Assembly (NCBI GenBank): GCA_946479335.1
Contig: CAMLFP010000044.1
Coordinates: forward strand, 1 to 23,367
Length of the DNA stretch: 23,367 nt
Source of the DNA: an uncultured Archangium sp.
Lineage (GTDB): Bacteria; Myxococcota; Myxococcia; Myxococcales; Myxococcaceae
Reading direction: 5' to 3'
Shown: positions 7,635 through 14,746 of the stretch, piece after piece
How the letters are laid out: each line of letters starts with the position of its first letter
Position numbering within the stretch: position 1 is the stretch's first letter
Program-made: the position numbers and the translations under genes
Notes under the pieces: model-generated
Seen by the model: only the letters and a program-made list of their open reading frames with translations
The model's database searches: none
Told to the model about the DNA's origin: nothing

Positions 7635-8461
7635 CACGCCCTCGTGCGTTTCGGGCCCCCGAAGGTCTCCGCGAAGGCGAGGAGATCCTGCTCGCGTTTG
7701 AGCAGCGCCCCGAGGAAGGGCAGCTCCGCGTCGAGCTTCACGGTGGAGATGCCCGCGGCCTTGAGCGCGGCGATCCAGTCGACCAGCTCGCTCGTCGACG
7801 GGCGCTTGCGCAGCCGCGTCAGCGCGCGGAGCTCGTAGAAGATGTGGAGCGCCTGCTCCGAGAGCTTCTCGTTCAGCTTCGGGTGGTGCACGTCGACGAT
7901 GCGCTTCATCAAGTCAGCGTCGGGGAAGTCGATGAAGTGGAAGACGCAGCGCCGCAGGAAGGCGTCGGGCAGATCCTTCTCGTTGTTGGAGGTGATGATC
8001 ACCACCGGGCGCTCCTTCGCGACGATCTCCTTGTCGGTCTCGGTGACGCGGAAGCGCATGCGATCCAACTCGTGGAGCAGATCGTTGGGGAACTCGAGGT
8101 CGGCCTTGTCGATCTCGTCGATCAACAACACCACGCGCGACGGCGCGGCGAACGCCTCACCCAGCGGCCCCATGCGGATGTACTTGTTGATGTCGCGCAC
8201 GTCGTGATCGTTGAAGCGCGAGTCGTGCAGCCGCTGGACGGCGTCGTACACGTAGAGGCCATCTTGCGCGCGCGTGGTCGACTTCACGTGCCAGCGCAGC
8301 AGCGGCAGCTTGAGCGCGTCGGCCACCGCCTCGGCCAGCAGCGTCTTTCCGGTGCCGGGCTCGCCCTTGACCAGCAGCGGGCGCTCCAGCACCAGCGCGC
8401 AGTCGACCGCGGCGCGCAGGCTCTCGTTGGTGAGGTAGTTCGAAGTACCGGTGAATCGCAT
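7634..8461 (-). CDS. MoxR-family AAA+ ATPase
   Basis: This protein of about 275 residues opens MRFTGTSNYL, a start I recall from close MoxR homologues; this favours the ATG at 8461 over a GTG seven codons upstream (8482). Walker A is GEPGTGKT (33-40), Walker B is VVLLIDEID (around 110-118), the sensor-1 region is VIITSNNEKDLPDAFLRRC, and the C-terminal lid is helical. MoxR ATPases are chaperone-like motors that act with VWA proteins, and the next gene encodes exactly that, overlapping by one base. The operon therefore reads ATPase, VWA adaptor, cyclic-nucleotide sensor. A promoter should lie in the 59-bp space shared with the divergent membrane-protein gene at 8521. Confidence 0.93.
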   Translation of the reverse strand: MRFTGTSNYLTNESLRAAVDCALVLERPLLVKGEPGTGKTLLAEAVADALKLPLLRWHVKSTTRAQDGLYVYDAVQRLHDSRFNDHDVRDINKYIRMGPLGEAFAAPSRVVLLIDEIDKADLEFPNDLLHELDRMRFRVTETDKEIVAKERPVVIITSNNEKDLPDAFLRRCVFHFIDFPDADLMKRIVDVHHPKLNEKLSEQALHIFYELRALTRLRKRPSTSELVDWIAALKAAGISTVKLDAELPFLGALLKREQDLLAFAETFGGPKRTRA

Positions 8462-8510
8462 GACGTGGACGTTAACCGCCACTGCGCTACCGTGCGCCCG
8501 TCTTTCGACG

Positions 8511-8516
8511 AGGGGA
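8511..8516 (+). promoter_or_regulatory. Shine-Dalgarno site of the membrane-protein gene
   Basis: AGGGGA sits 4 nt before the ATG at 8521 and supports that start. It lies in the 59-bp divergent spacer shared with the MoxR operon. Confidence 0.55.
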
Positions 8517-8520
8517 TCTC

Positions 8521-9294
8521 ATGCTCAAGTGGAAGTTGATGCTCACCACGCTGCCCATGGTGGCCGCGGTGACGGCAGTGAAGGCGATCATCGAGTTCGT
8601 TTTTCACACCAAGGGCGTCGTGGAGTTCGGCGACGTGGGCATCGTGCTCACCGCGGGCGTGTTCCTGTCGGGCTTCGTGCTCGCCGGCACGATGGCTGAC
8701 TACAAAGAGGCCGAGAAGCTGCCCTCGGAGGTCGCCATCACCCTCGAGACCATCGAGGAGATCTTCGTGCTGGCCAGCACCGGCCGCCCGGCGCTCGCCA
8801 TCGGGGAGCTCAAGCGCGAGACGCTCAAGCTGACCGACGCCATCAAGGCCTGGTTGCTCACGCAGATCTCCACCCCGCAGGTCTTCGACGCGCTGACGCA
8901 GATGAACGTCGTCATCCGCAAGCTGGAGGCCAACGGCGCCGGCCCCTACGCGTCGCGCGCGGTGCCGCAGCTGCTGATGCTGCGCAAGAACGTCTCGCGG
9001 ATGGACGTCATCCGCCGCACCACCTTCCTCCCGGCCGCGTTCGCGCTGCTCGAGGTGCTGCTGGGCATGATCCTCCTGCTGCTGCTCACCGCGTCGTTCA
9101 AGAGCCAGGTGGCGGAGTTCATCCTCGTGCCGGTGGTGACGCTGGTGAACGTGTACCTGCTGCGCCTCATCAAGGATCTCGACGACCCGTTCGACTACGC
9201 GACCGACGGCCAGAAGAAGGGCGGGGCCGAGGTGGAGCTCTTCCCCCTCGACGAGTACCGCGCGCGCCTCGCCTCACGGCTCGACGTGCAGTGA
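8521..9294 (+). CDS. Four-TM membrane protein, bestrophin-like/DUF4239-like
   Basis: This 257-residue protein has two N-terminal membrane helices (about 8-28 and 39-60), a helical soluble section (about 61-170), and two further helices (about 171-196 and 200-222). It then ends in a conserved-looking tail, RLIKDLDDPFDY, followed by an acidic stretch with FPLDEYRARL. The 2+2 helix layout and the LDxPF motif after the last helix resemble the DUF4239 (bestrophin-like) family. Bestrophins are anion channels, but whether DUF4239 proteins conduct ions is not established as far as I know. It is transcribed divergently from the MoxR operon. Its last 21 bp overlap the end of the converging oxygenase-like gene. 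Confidence 0.75.
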   Translation: MLKWKLMLTTLPMVAAVTAVKAIIEFVFHTKGVVEFGDVGIVLTAGVFLSGFVLAGTMADYKEAEKLPSEVAITLETIEEIFVLASTGRPALAIGELKRETLKLTDAIKAWLLTQISTPQVFDALTQMNVVIRKLEANGAGPYASRAVPQLLMLRKNVSRMDVIRRTTFLPAAFALLEVLLGMILLLLLTASFKSQVAEFILVPVVTLVNVYLLRLIKDLDDPFDYATDGQKKGGAEVELFPLDEYRARLASRLDVQ

Positions 9295-9960
9295 TTGGTG
9301 GTGCGAGAGGAACGCCGAGAAGCCCGCGCGTGACTCGAGCCTGAACTCCGGCAGCCGCGCGAGCGCTTCAGCGCCGAAGTGGTATTGCTCGATGACCAGG
9401 CTGGCGCGCACGGCGCCGGCCGCGCCCTCGAAGGCGTTCACCTGGTGCGCGAGATCGCCGCGGAAGTGCACCAGCGCGTTCTCCTTCGGCGGGAGGCGCG
9501 TGATGGGGGTCGGCCCGTTCCACAATTGCAGGTCGCCACCGCGCGCGTTCGGCACCGAGAGGTAGAGCACGCTGACCAGCTCGGGGATGGCCTCGGCCTC
9601 TTCGGCCGGTTTGCGCAGCGTGGCGTCGACGTGCCGCGCGACGGTGCCGCCTTCACTCACCAGCAACACGTTCAGGTACCACGCGTTGGGGATTCGCGTG
9701 AGCTGCCGCACCCACCACGGCGTCAGCGCGCGCACCGCGGGCACACCCAGCACCGCGTCGAAGTACGGCTTCAGCGACGGGAAGCGCTCGAGCACCTTGT
9801 CGCGGCCTTCTTCGCGAAAAATCACCGCGAAGCCGCGGCTCGACTGGAACGGCCCAGCCAACGTGCTGCGCCCGACCAGCGGTGACGAGAGCAGCGCGTC
9901 GCGCAGCGCGGTGAAGTGCGCTGACGGCAGCGCGGAGGTCTGACGGCGGTATTCGCGCAC
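9274..9960 (-). CDS. Fe(II)/2-oxoglutarate-dependent oxygenase-like protein
   Basis: From the GTG at 9960 this is 228 residues with a C-terminal jelly-roll signature: H110-V-D112 (GTVARHVDATLR), a distal H172 (FRGDLAHQVNAFEG) and R185 (GAVRASLVIEQ) thirteen residues later. That is the iron-binding HxD...H triad plus a likely 2-oxoglutarate-binding Arg of the prolyl-4-hydroxylase-like superfamily. The substrate cannot be guessed. The start is uncertain: the frame stays open to an ATG at 10062, but that would overlap the divergent PilZ gene by 60 nt, and no candidate has a good ribosome site. The 3' end overlaps the converging membrane-protein gene by 21 bp. It appears to be a single-gene unit. 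Confidence 0.78.
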   Translation of the reverse strand: MREYRRQTSALPSAHFTALRDALLSSPLVGRSTLAGPFQSSRGFAVIFREEGRDKVLERFPSLKPYFDAVLGVPAVRALTPWWVRQLTRIPNAWYLNVLLVSEGGTVARHVDATLRKPAEEAEAIPELVSVLYLSVPNARGGDLQLWNGPTPITRLPPKENALVHFRGDLAHQVNAFEGAAGAVRASLVIEQYHFGAEALARLPEFRLESRAGFSAFLSHHQSLHVEP

Positions 9961-10002
9961 AGGTTGAAGGGCAGGAAATTTGCCTGTTGAAACCTGTAGC
10001 AG

Positions 10003-11088
10003 ATGCTTCGCGGCATGTTGACCGAGCAAGAGCGTCGCCCGTCTCGAGTTCCGTTCCGTCACCCGGTGCGCGTGGAGACGATGGACGCGCCCCGCCGCGT
10101 GATCCGCACGCTGTCAGCGAACCTGTCCAAAGATGGCCTCTTCCTCCGCATGCCGGAGCCGCTCGCCGAGGGCACTCGGCTGCTCGTGTCGCTGGAGGCG
10201 AAGGGCGCTCCGCACGCGCTCGCGGAGGCGGAGGTGCGCTGGGCCACGCGCGACGGCGTCGCCGGGTGCGGGGTGCTGTTCACGCGCTACGCCCACCCGC
10301 GCAGCAAGGAGCTGCTGACGCACCTCGTGGAGTCCATCGAGCACAACCGGCCGCTCCGCATCGCCGGGCGCCCGCAGAAGTGGCGCCGCCTCATCGCCAC
10401 CGCGGCGATCGCGCTGCTGGTGGGCGGTGTGCTCGCGTTCTTCAAACCGTCCGACGCGCCGGTCGCTGCTCCCACCGTGGTCGTCGCCGCGGCGCCCGTC
10501 GTGGAGGCTGCGCCGGTCGCGGTCGAGCCCGTGGTGAGCGCCGTTGCGCCTGAGATCGCGCAGCCGACGCCCGAAGTTGCCGTCGCGGAGGTCGCTCCGG
10601 CTCCGGTCGCTGCGCCCGTGAAGCTCGCACCGCACCGCAAGCACCCGAACCTGACGCTGACCAACCTCCGCACGCCGGCGAAGAAGGTCCAGTCGCTGGC
10701 GGAGGCGTTGAAGGGCGCGCCTCCGGCGGTCACGGTGGCGCGCACGCCGTTCGGTTCGACGCCGACGGTCGCCGGCTCGATGCGCGGCGCCATCCAGCTG
10801 CCGACCGGCGCGGCGAAGTCGCTCTCGTGGGACGTCTCGCCCAACGCCGTGCGCTTCGCGGCGGAGGGCGCGGTGGTGAAGACCATGCTGCTCGAGCACC
10901 CGGCGCGCGCGGTCATCGACCTCAAAGGCGCGAAGCCCACGCAGGTCGAGACGTTGAAGCTCGCCGCGCCCCACGTGAAGTCGGTGCGCGTCGGTACGCT
11001 CCCCGAGGGGACGCGGCTGGTCATCGATCTCGACAAGGCGCCGACCTCGGCGAAGCCCGCGGGCAACGCCATCGTGCTGACGTTCTGA
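10003..11088 (+). CDS. PilZ domain - TM - Pro/Ala linker - AMIN-like domain protein
   Basis: This 361-residue protein has three parts. Residues ~10-115 form a PilZ domain with the c-di-GMP motifs R15-V-P-F-R19 (RxxxR) and N40-L-S-K-D-G45 ([D/N]xSxxG), both intact. A single membrane helix follows (about 130-147, LIATAAIALLVGGVLAFF), then a Pro/Ala/Val-rich linker (about 150-215). The C-terminal ~95 residues look like an AMIN domain, with repeated strands PARAVIDLKG and GTRLVIDLDKAP. AMIN domains bind peptidoglycan or envelope targets in amidases and PilQ-type secretins. With the PilZ part in the cytosol, the AMIN part would be periplasmic, giving a candidate c-di-GMP-to-envelope signalling protein. 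An ATG at 10015 is an alternative start; neither has a clear ribosome site. The next gene follows after 1 nt. Confidence 0.85.
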   Translation: MLRGMLTEQERRPSRVPFRHPVRVETMDAPRRVIRTLSANLSKDGLFLRMPEPLAEGTRLLVSLEAKGAPHALAEAEVRWATRDGVAGCGVLFTRYAHPRSKELLTHLVESIEHNRPLRIAGRPQKWRRLIATAAIALLVGGVLAFFKPSDAPVAAPTVVVAAAPVVEAAPVAVEPVVSAVAPEIAQPTPEVAVAEVAPAPVAAPVKLAPHRKHPNLTLTNLRTPAKKVQSLAEALKGAPPAVTVARTPFGSTPTVAGSMRGAIQLPTGAAKSLSWDVSPNAVRFAAEGAVVKTMLLEHPARAVIDLKGAKPTQVETLKLAAPHVKSVRVGTLPEGTRLVIDLDKAPTSAKPAGNAIVLTF

Positions 11089-11089
11089 A

Positions 11090-11851
11090 GTGGAGCTCTC
11101 TCCGCTCGTCATCGCGGGGCTCTTCGTCGTCGCGCTGGTCGCCGGCATCGTCGACGCCATCGCGGGCGGAGGCGGGTTGCTCACCGTGCCTGCGTTGTTG
11201 GCGACCTCGTTGCCCACCCCGCTGGTCTTCGGCACCAACAAGGGCGCCTCGGTCTTCGGCAGCGGCGCGTCGCTGTGGCGCTTCTGGCGCGCGAAGCTGA
11301 TCGACCCGAAGCGCGTGCCGGTGTTGTTCCCGCTCGCGTTCCTCGGCGCCCTGGGAGGCGCGCTGGCCGTCACGTGGATGGACCCGAAGCAGCTGCGGCC
11401 CGTGGTGCTGGTGCTGCTGGTGCTCGCGGGCGCCGTCGTCGCGTTCGTGCGCCCGCCGCAGGCCACGCCGGGGCAGGTCGCGGTGCACGCCACGCTGAAG
11501 GGCGCGCTGCTGGCGTTGATCATCGGCACCTACGACGGCTTCTTCGGCCCCGGCACCGGCACCTTCTTGATCATCGGCTTCGTCTGGCTGCTGCACCTCA
11601 CGCCGCAGGAGGCGTCGGCCAACGCCAAGGTGGTGAACTTCGCGTCGAACCTGGCGGCGATGGGCCTCTTCGCGTGGAAGGGCGTCATCGTGTGGAGCGT
11701 CTCGCTGCCGATGGCGGCGGGGCAGTTCATCGGCGGCGTCATCGGCGCGCACCTCGCGGTGAAGCAGGGCGATGGGCTGGTGAAGAAGATGGTGCTGGTG
11801 GTGGTGTTGCTGCTGGTGGTGAAGCTGGCGAACGAGCTGCTCCACGGCTGA
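11090..11851 (+). CDS. TauE/SafE (TSUP) family membrane transporter, YfcA-like
   Basis: This 253-residue protein starts at the GTG at 11090, one base after the preceding stop. It has about eight hydrophobic helices in two halves, each opening with the Gly-rich hallmark of the family: GIVDAIAGGGGLLTVPALL (about 20-38) and GTYDGFFGPGTGTFLIIGF (about 145-163). It therefore sits in the inner membrane and probably exports a small organic or sulfur-containing anion; substrates are poorly known for the YfcA branch. It is probably co-transcribed with the PilZ-AMIN-like gene, though a functional link is not evident. A strong hairpin follows immediately. Confidence 0.92.
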   Translation: MELSPLVIAGLFVVALVAGIVDAIAGGGGLLTVPALLATSLPTPLVFGTNKGASVFGSGASLWRFWRAKLIDPKRVPVLFPLAFLGALGGALAVTWMDPKQLRPVVLVLLVLAGAVVAFVRPPQATPGQVAVHATLKGALLALIIGTYDGFFGPGTGTFLIIGFVWLLHLTPQEASANAKVVNFASNLAAMGLFAWKGVIVWSVSLPMAAGQFIGGVIGAHLAVKQGDGLVKKMVLVVVLLLVVKLANELLHG

Positions 11852-11857
11852 AACGAA

Positions 11858-11889
11858 AAGACCTCTCTCGCGGTGGCGAGAGAGGTCTT
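11858..11889. terminator. Bidirectional intrinsic terminator hairpin
   Basis: A perfect 14-bp stem (AAGACCTCTCTCGC pairing with its complement at 11876-11889) closes a 4-nt loop (11872-11875). It lies between the converging transporter gene (ends 11851) and the minus-strand lipoprotein gene (ends 11911). Read on the minus strand it is followed by a T-rich tail (CTTTTCGTTT); read on the plus strand the tail is short (TTC). It should stop minus transcripts best and may serve both. Confidence 0.9.
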
Positions 11890-11910
11890 CGGTGTCGCGT
11901 CAGGAGCGCT

Positions 11911-12414
11911 TCAGCGCGCGGTGACGACGGTGTCCTGCGGCTGCTGCGACTGCGCGCGGGCGATCAGCTGCTGGCGCGCCTCGGCGGAGAGCTCGACCAC
12001 CGTCCAGTGGCCGTCGTCGTTGAGCGCGAGCGCCGAGTTGGGCGTCAGCTCGTTCGACTTGAGGAGATCTTCCAGTTCTGCGCGGGCGATGGCCTTCTCG
12101 GGCTCACCGAGCTTCTTGAACTGCGGGTGATCTTCGATGGCGTACATCGTCGAGAGCGCGTCCGGCGGGTCGACGAAGGGGAAGTTGTCGCCGAGGATCA
12201 CCACCAGCAGCGCCTGGATCGGGAAGGTCGCCGCGTCGAGCGCGAAGGTGATCGGGAGCAGGAAGATGCCGGTCGTCTTGCGCTGCGCGTAGGCGGGGCG
12301 GCGCACGGTGATGCCGAGGAAGGCGCGGTCGACGAGGCGCGAGAGCATGCAGCCCTCGAAGAGAACCGCGGCAGCGACCGCGACGGTGATCAGACGGAGA
12401 AAACGGCTCTTCAT
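11911..12414 (-). CDS. YceK/YidQ-like small lipoprotein candidate
   Basis: From the ATG at 12414 (AAGGAGC ribosome site 4 nt upstream) this is 167 residues. The N-terminus MKSRFLRLITVAVAAAVLFEGC is a signal peptide with Cys at 22; the -3 to -1 residues F-E-G are not a textbook lipobox, so lipidation is likely but not certain. After it, a hydrophobic segment RKTTGIFLLPITFALDAATFPIQALLVVIL resembles the conserved 'DxPxSxxxDTxxLP' part of YceK/YidQ lipoproteins, which have no assigned function. The C-terminal half is charged and helical (QFKKLGEPEKAIARAELEDLL). It is monocistronic, flanked by a terminator downstream and 94 bp of spacer upstream. A longer frame back to 12474 lacks a ribosome site and would bury the signal peptide. 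Confidence 0.72.
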   Translation of the reverse strand: MKSRFLRLITVAVAAAVLFEGCMLSRLVDRAFLGITVRRPAYAQRKTTGIFLLPITFALDAATFPIQALLVVILGDNFPFVDPPDALSTMYAIEDHPQFKKLGEPEKAIARAELEDLLKSNELTPNSALALNDDGHWTVVELSAEARQQLIARAQSQQPQDTVVTAR

Positions 12415-12418
12415 GCGA

Positions 12419-12425
12419 GCTCCTT
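12419..12425 (-). promoter_or_regulatory. Shine-Dalgarno site deciding the lipoprotein start
   Basis: Read on the minus strand this is AAGGAGC, 4 nt before the ATG at 12414. It decides in favour of that ATG over the in-frame start at 12474. Confidence 0.75.
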
Positions 12426-12508
12426 GGAGTGAGACGAAGCGTACTTTCGATCTCTTACTGAACTGATCAAGCAAATCGCCAGATCGAGACAGGACGCTAC
12501 AGGCTGCG

Positions 12509-13579
12509 TCAGGCGCGCGACTCCTTGCCTTCGCGCGCGGTCTCCAGCGCCGGCGTCTCGCCGGTGGTCGGCTTCTCGGGCTTCACGCGCAGGCCGTAGC
12601 GGCTCGCGGCCGACTCGATGATCGCTTCGATGAGCTGCGAGTAGTTGAGGCCCTGGCGCTCCGCCGCCATCGCCAGCTCGCTGTCTTTCTCGAGGTACGG
12701 GTTGGGGTTCACCTCGAGCACGAAGGGCTCGCCCGTCTTGTTGGAGATGCGGAAGTCGACGCGCGCGTAGTCGCGGATCTTGAGCGCGCGGTACGCCAGC
12801 AGCGCGCTGCGCTCGATGCGGGCGCGCAGCTCCGGCGAGATGCCCTCGGCGATCATGATGTGCGGGTGATCGTCGCCGATGTCGCCGAACTTCACCTCGC
12901 GGTCTGACACCTTGGGCACGTTGGGGTCCCAGTTCCCCCAGTCGAGCTCCACGATGGGGAGGATCTCCGGGCGCTGCGGCGTGCCAATGACGCCCACGTA
13001 CACCTCGCGGCCGTCGATGAACTCCTCCGCGAGCGCCTCGTCGTTGAGGTTCGTGCGGATCTCGCGCACGCGCTTGGTGAGCTCATCCCAATCGCGCACC
13101 ACCGAGTGCTTGCCGATGCCGATGGAGGCGTCGCTGCGCGCCGGCTTGACGATCAACGGGAAGTTCATGCGCCCGAACGCCTCGAAGGCCTCGCCGTCGA
13201 AGGTGAGGAAGTTGGGCGTGTTGACCTCGTGGTACTCGAGCAGCTGCTTGGTGAGGATCTTGTCTTGCGCGAGCAGCAGGCCGGCGGTGCCCGAGCCGGT
13301 GAAGCGGTGCTTGGCGAGCTCCAGCACGGCGGCGACGTTCACCTCGAGGCGGTAGTCGTCGGCGAAGGTCTCGCAGACGTTGAAGACCAGGTCGGGCGCC
13401 TGCTTTTCCAGCTCGCGGAGGAGATCGCCGACCTGATCATGCACCGCGATCATCGTCGGCGAATGGCCGAGCGACGTGAGCGCGTTGACCACGTCGTGGA
13501 CGACAGGGTCGACCGGATCTCCGTCGGGTTGATAGTGGAGGACAGAGATCTTGAGCGGAGGAACTGTCGCGGCTGCCAT
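12509..13579 (-). CDS. ATP-grasp ligase, D-Ala-D-Ala-ligase-like
   Basis: This 356-residue protein has the three-part ATP-grasp fold. An N-terminal Rossmann-like part runs about 1-95 (KISVLHYQPDGDPVDPVVHDV). The ATP-binding part includes FPLIVKPARSDASIGIG (about 139-155) and EEFIDGREVYVGV. The Mg2+-binding end is DYARVDFRI...FVLEVNPNPYLEKDSELA (about 275-312), with the expected D, E and N ligands. The family joins a carboxylate to an amine by an acyl-phosphate intermediate; D-Ala-D-Ala ligases are the closest named relatives, but it lacks the typical Ddl N-terminal motifs, so it is probably a ligase for another peptide or amino acid. It follows the metallopeptidase gene by 18 nt. The C-terminal ~30 residues are a charged tail. 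Confidence 0.88.
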   Translation of the reverse strand: MAAATVPPLKISVLHYQPDGDPVDPVVHDVVNALTSLGHSPTMIAVHDQVGDLLRELEKQAPDLVFNVCETFADDYRLEVNVAAVLELAKHRFTGSGTAGLLLAQDKILTKQLLEYHEVNTPNFLTFDGEAFEAFGRMNFPLIVKPARSDASIGIGKHSVVRDWDELTKRVREIRTNLNDEALAEEFIDGREVYVGVIGTPQRPEILPIVELDWGNWDPNVPKVSDREVKFGDIGDDHPHIMIAEGISPELRARIERSALLAYRALKIRDYARVDFRISNKTGEPFVLEVNPNPYLEKDSELAMAAERQGLNYSQLIEAIIESAASRYGLRVKPEKPTTGETPALETAREGKESRA

Positions 13580-13597
13580 TCAGCCGCGCACTCTAGA

Positions 13598-14686
13598 TCA
13601 ATCGACGTCGAAGAACTTGTCTGTGTAGAGGAAGTTCATCGCGAGCGTGGTGAGCAGCACCGTGAGCTTGGTCACGTACTCGCGCGCGTGATCGCGATGC
13701 ACGGTGAGCTTGAGCTCGGTGACGCGCTCGATGAGGTGATCGAGCACCGACTTCACCACCGCGCGCGAGACACCGGAGTACTGCGTGACCGCTTGAATCA
13801 GCGCCTGACGCTCGGAGCGCATCAGCACGTCGGCGCCGGTGCTGCCGGTGCCCTCGATCTCGAAGAGCTGCGCGAGATCTTGATCGAGCTGTTCGCCGAT
13901 GGAGTGATCGATCTTCTCTTCCAGCGCGCGCTGCCGGTAGTGATCGAGCACCGTCTCTTCCATCTCACCGACGTCGAGGTCGCGCTCGTTGAGCGTCACC
14001 GGCGCGGCGGTGCGGCCGACCCTCGCCACCGCCTCCTGCATATACTGGAGCTTCTTGAGCGCGCCCCAGTTCTTGTAGCGCTCGCTCCAGTCGGAGTTGG
14101 GCGTGATGAAGACCGCGAAGGTCTCCGCGAAGTCTTCGTCGGGGTGCTTCTGCGCGTACCAGCCCGACAGGTGCGCGACGTACTTCCGGCTGAAGGGGTG
14201 CGGCTTGTAGGTGTCGAGGTACGGCTTGCTGAAGTCGCCGAAGAGCTTCTTCCACTCCTCGGTGTCGTAGAGCTTGTAGGCGTAGTTGAACGCGTGCCCC
14301 GCTTCGTGGCGGAGGTACATCATGATGTCGCGCTCGGTCTCCGCGCCCGCGCCCAGCGTGTCTTCGATCTTCAGCAGCCCTTGATCGGCCAGGTAGAAGG
14401 GGATGCCGATCACCGGCACGCCCGACGGGCAGCCCCACTGGTCTGACAAGTAGCACTCGGGGCGCAGCGTGATGCCCTTCGCCTCGAGCTCTTCGTACAG
14501 CTGGTGGATCAACTTCTCGAGGCGCGTGCCCGCGAGGTGGAGCTTGAGGTCCTTGATGCGCGCCTGCAGCAGCGTCTGGCTGTCGGGAGGCAGCTCCCCG
14601 AAGTGCGGCTCGGGTGGCTTCTCACGAAAGGCGGCGGGCTGTGCGAGGGCGGTGCTCATGGCGTTGGGACGGTCGGCGGCCACCAT
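13598..14686 (-). CDS. Zinc-binding metallopeptidase (Peptidase_Mx-like)
   Basis: This protein of 362 residues (from the ATG at 14686, with a GAGG site 9 nt upstream; an ATG at 14659 is an alternative) has a gluzincin-like core. The zinc helix is RHEAGH, with H127, E128 and H131, followed after about 50 residues by DEDFAETFAVF (183-193), which supplies the third ligand. Between them, SRKYVAHLSGWYAQKHP is a conserved block I recall from 'putative zinc-binding metallopeptidase' proteins (PF15887-like). The N-terminal ~80 residues are helical and there is no signal peptide, so it acts in the cytosol. The C-terminal ~130 residues (from VGRTAAP on) are a helical extension of unknown role. It sits between the kinase and ATP-grasp genes. 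A role in processing what the ligase makes, or the reverse, is inference. Confidence 0.83.
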   Translation of the reverse strand: MVAADRPNAMSTALAQPAAFREKPPEPHFGELPPDSQTLLQARIKDLKLHLAGTRLEKLIHQLYEELEAKGITLRPECYLSDQWGCPSGVPVIGIPFYLADQGLLKIEDTLGAGAETERDIMMYLRHEAGHAFNYAYKLYDTEEWKKLFGDFSKPYLDTYKPHPFSRKYVAHLSGWYAQKHPDEDFAETFAVFITPNSDWSERYKNWGALKKLQYMQEAVARVGRTAAPVTLNERDLDVGEMEETVLDHYRQRALEEKIDHSIGEQLDQDLAQLFEIEGTGSTGADVLMRSERQALIQAVTQYSGVSRAVVKSVLDHLIERVTELKLTVHRDHAREYVTKLTVLLTTLAMNFLYTDKFFDVD

Positions 14687-14746
14687 AACCGACTGCCTCA
14701 ACGCTCCAAGGCACTCTCTCGTTCCTGAGTGAATCCAACGGGTTGG

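Noticed and set aside
8462..8482. A GTG start for the MoxR gene at 8482.
   Set aside because: Family members usually begin MRFxGT, which corresponds to the ATG at 8461; kept as an alternative only.
11275..12432. A 385-residue plus-strand frame through the transporter, terminator hairpin and lipoprotein gene.
   Set aside because: It reads through a strong hairpin and is antisense to a gene with a good ribosome site; composition is typical of a shadow frame.
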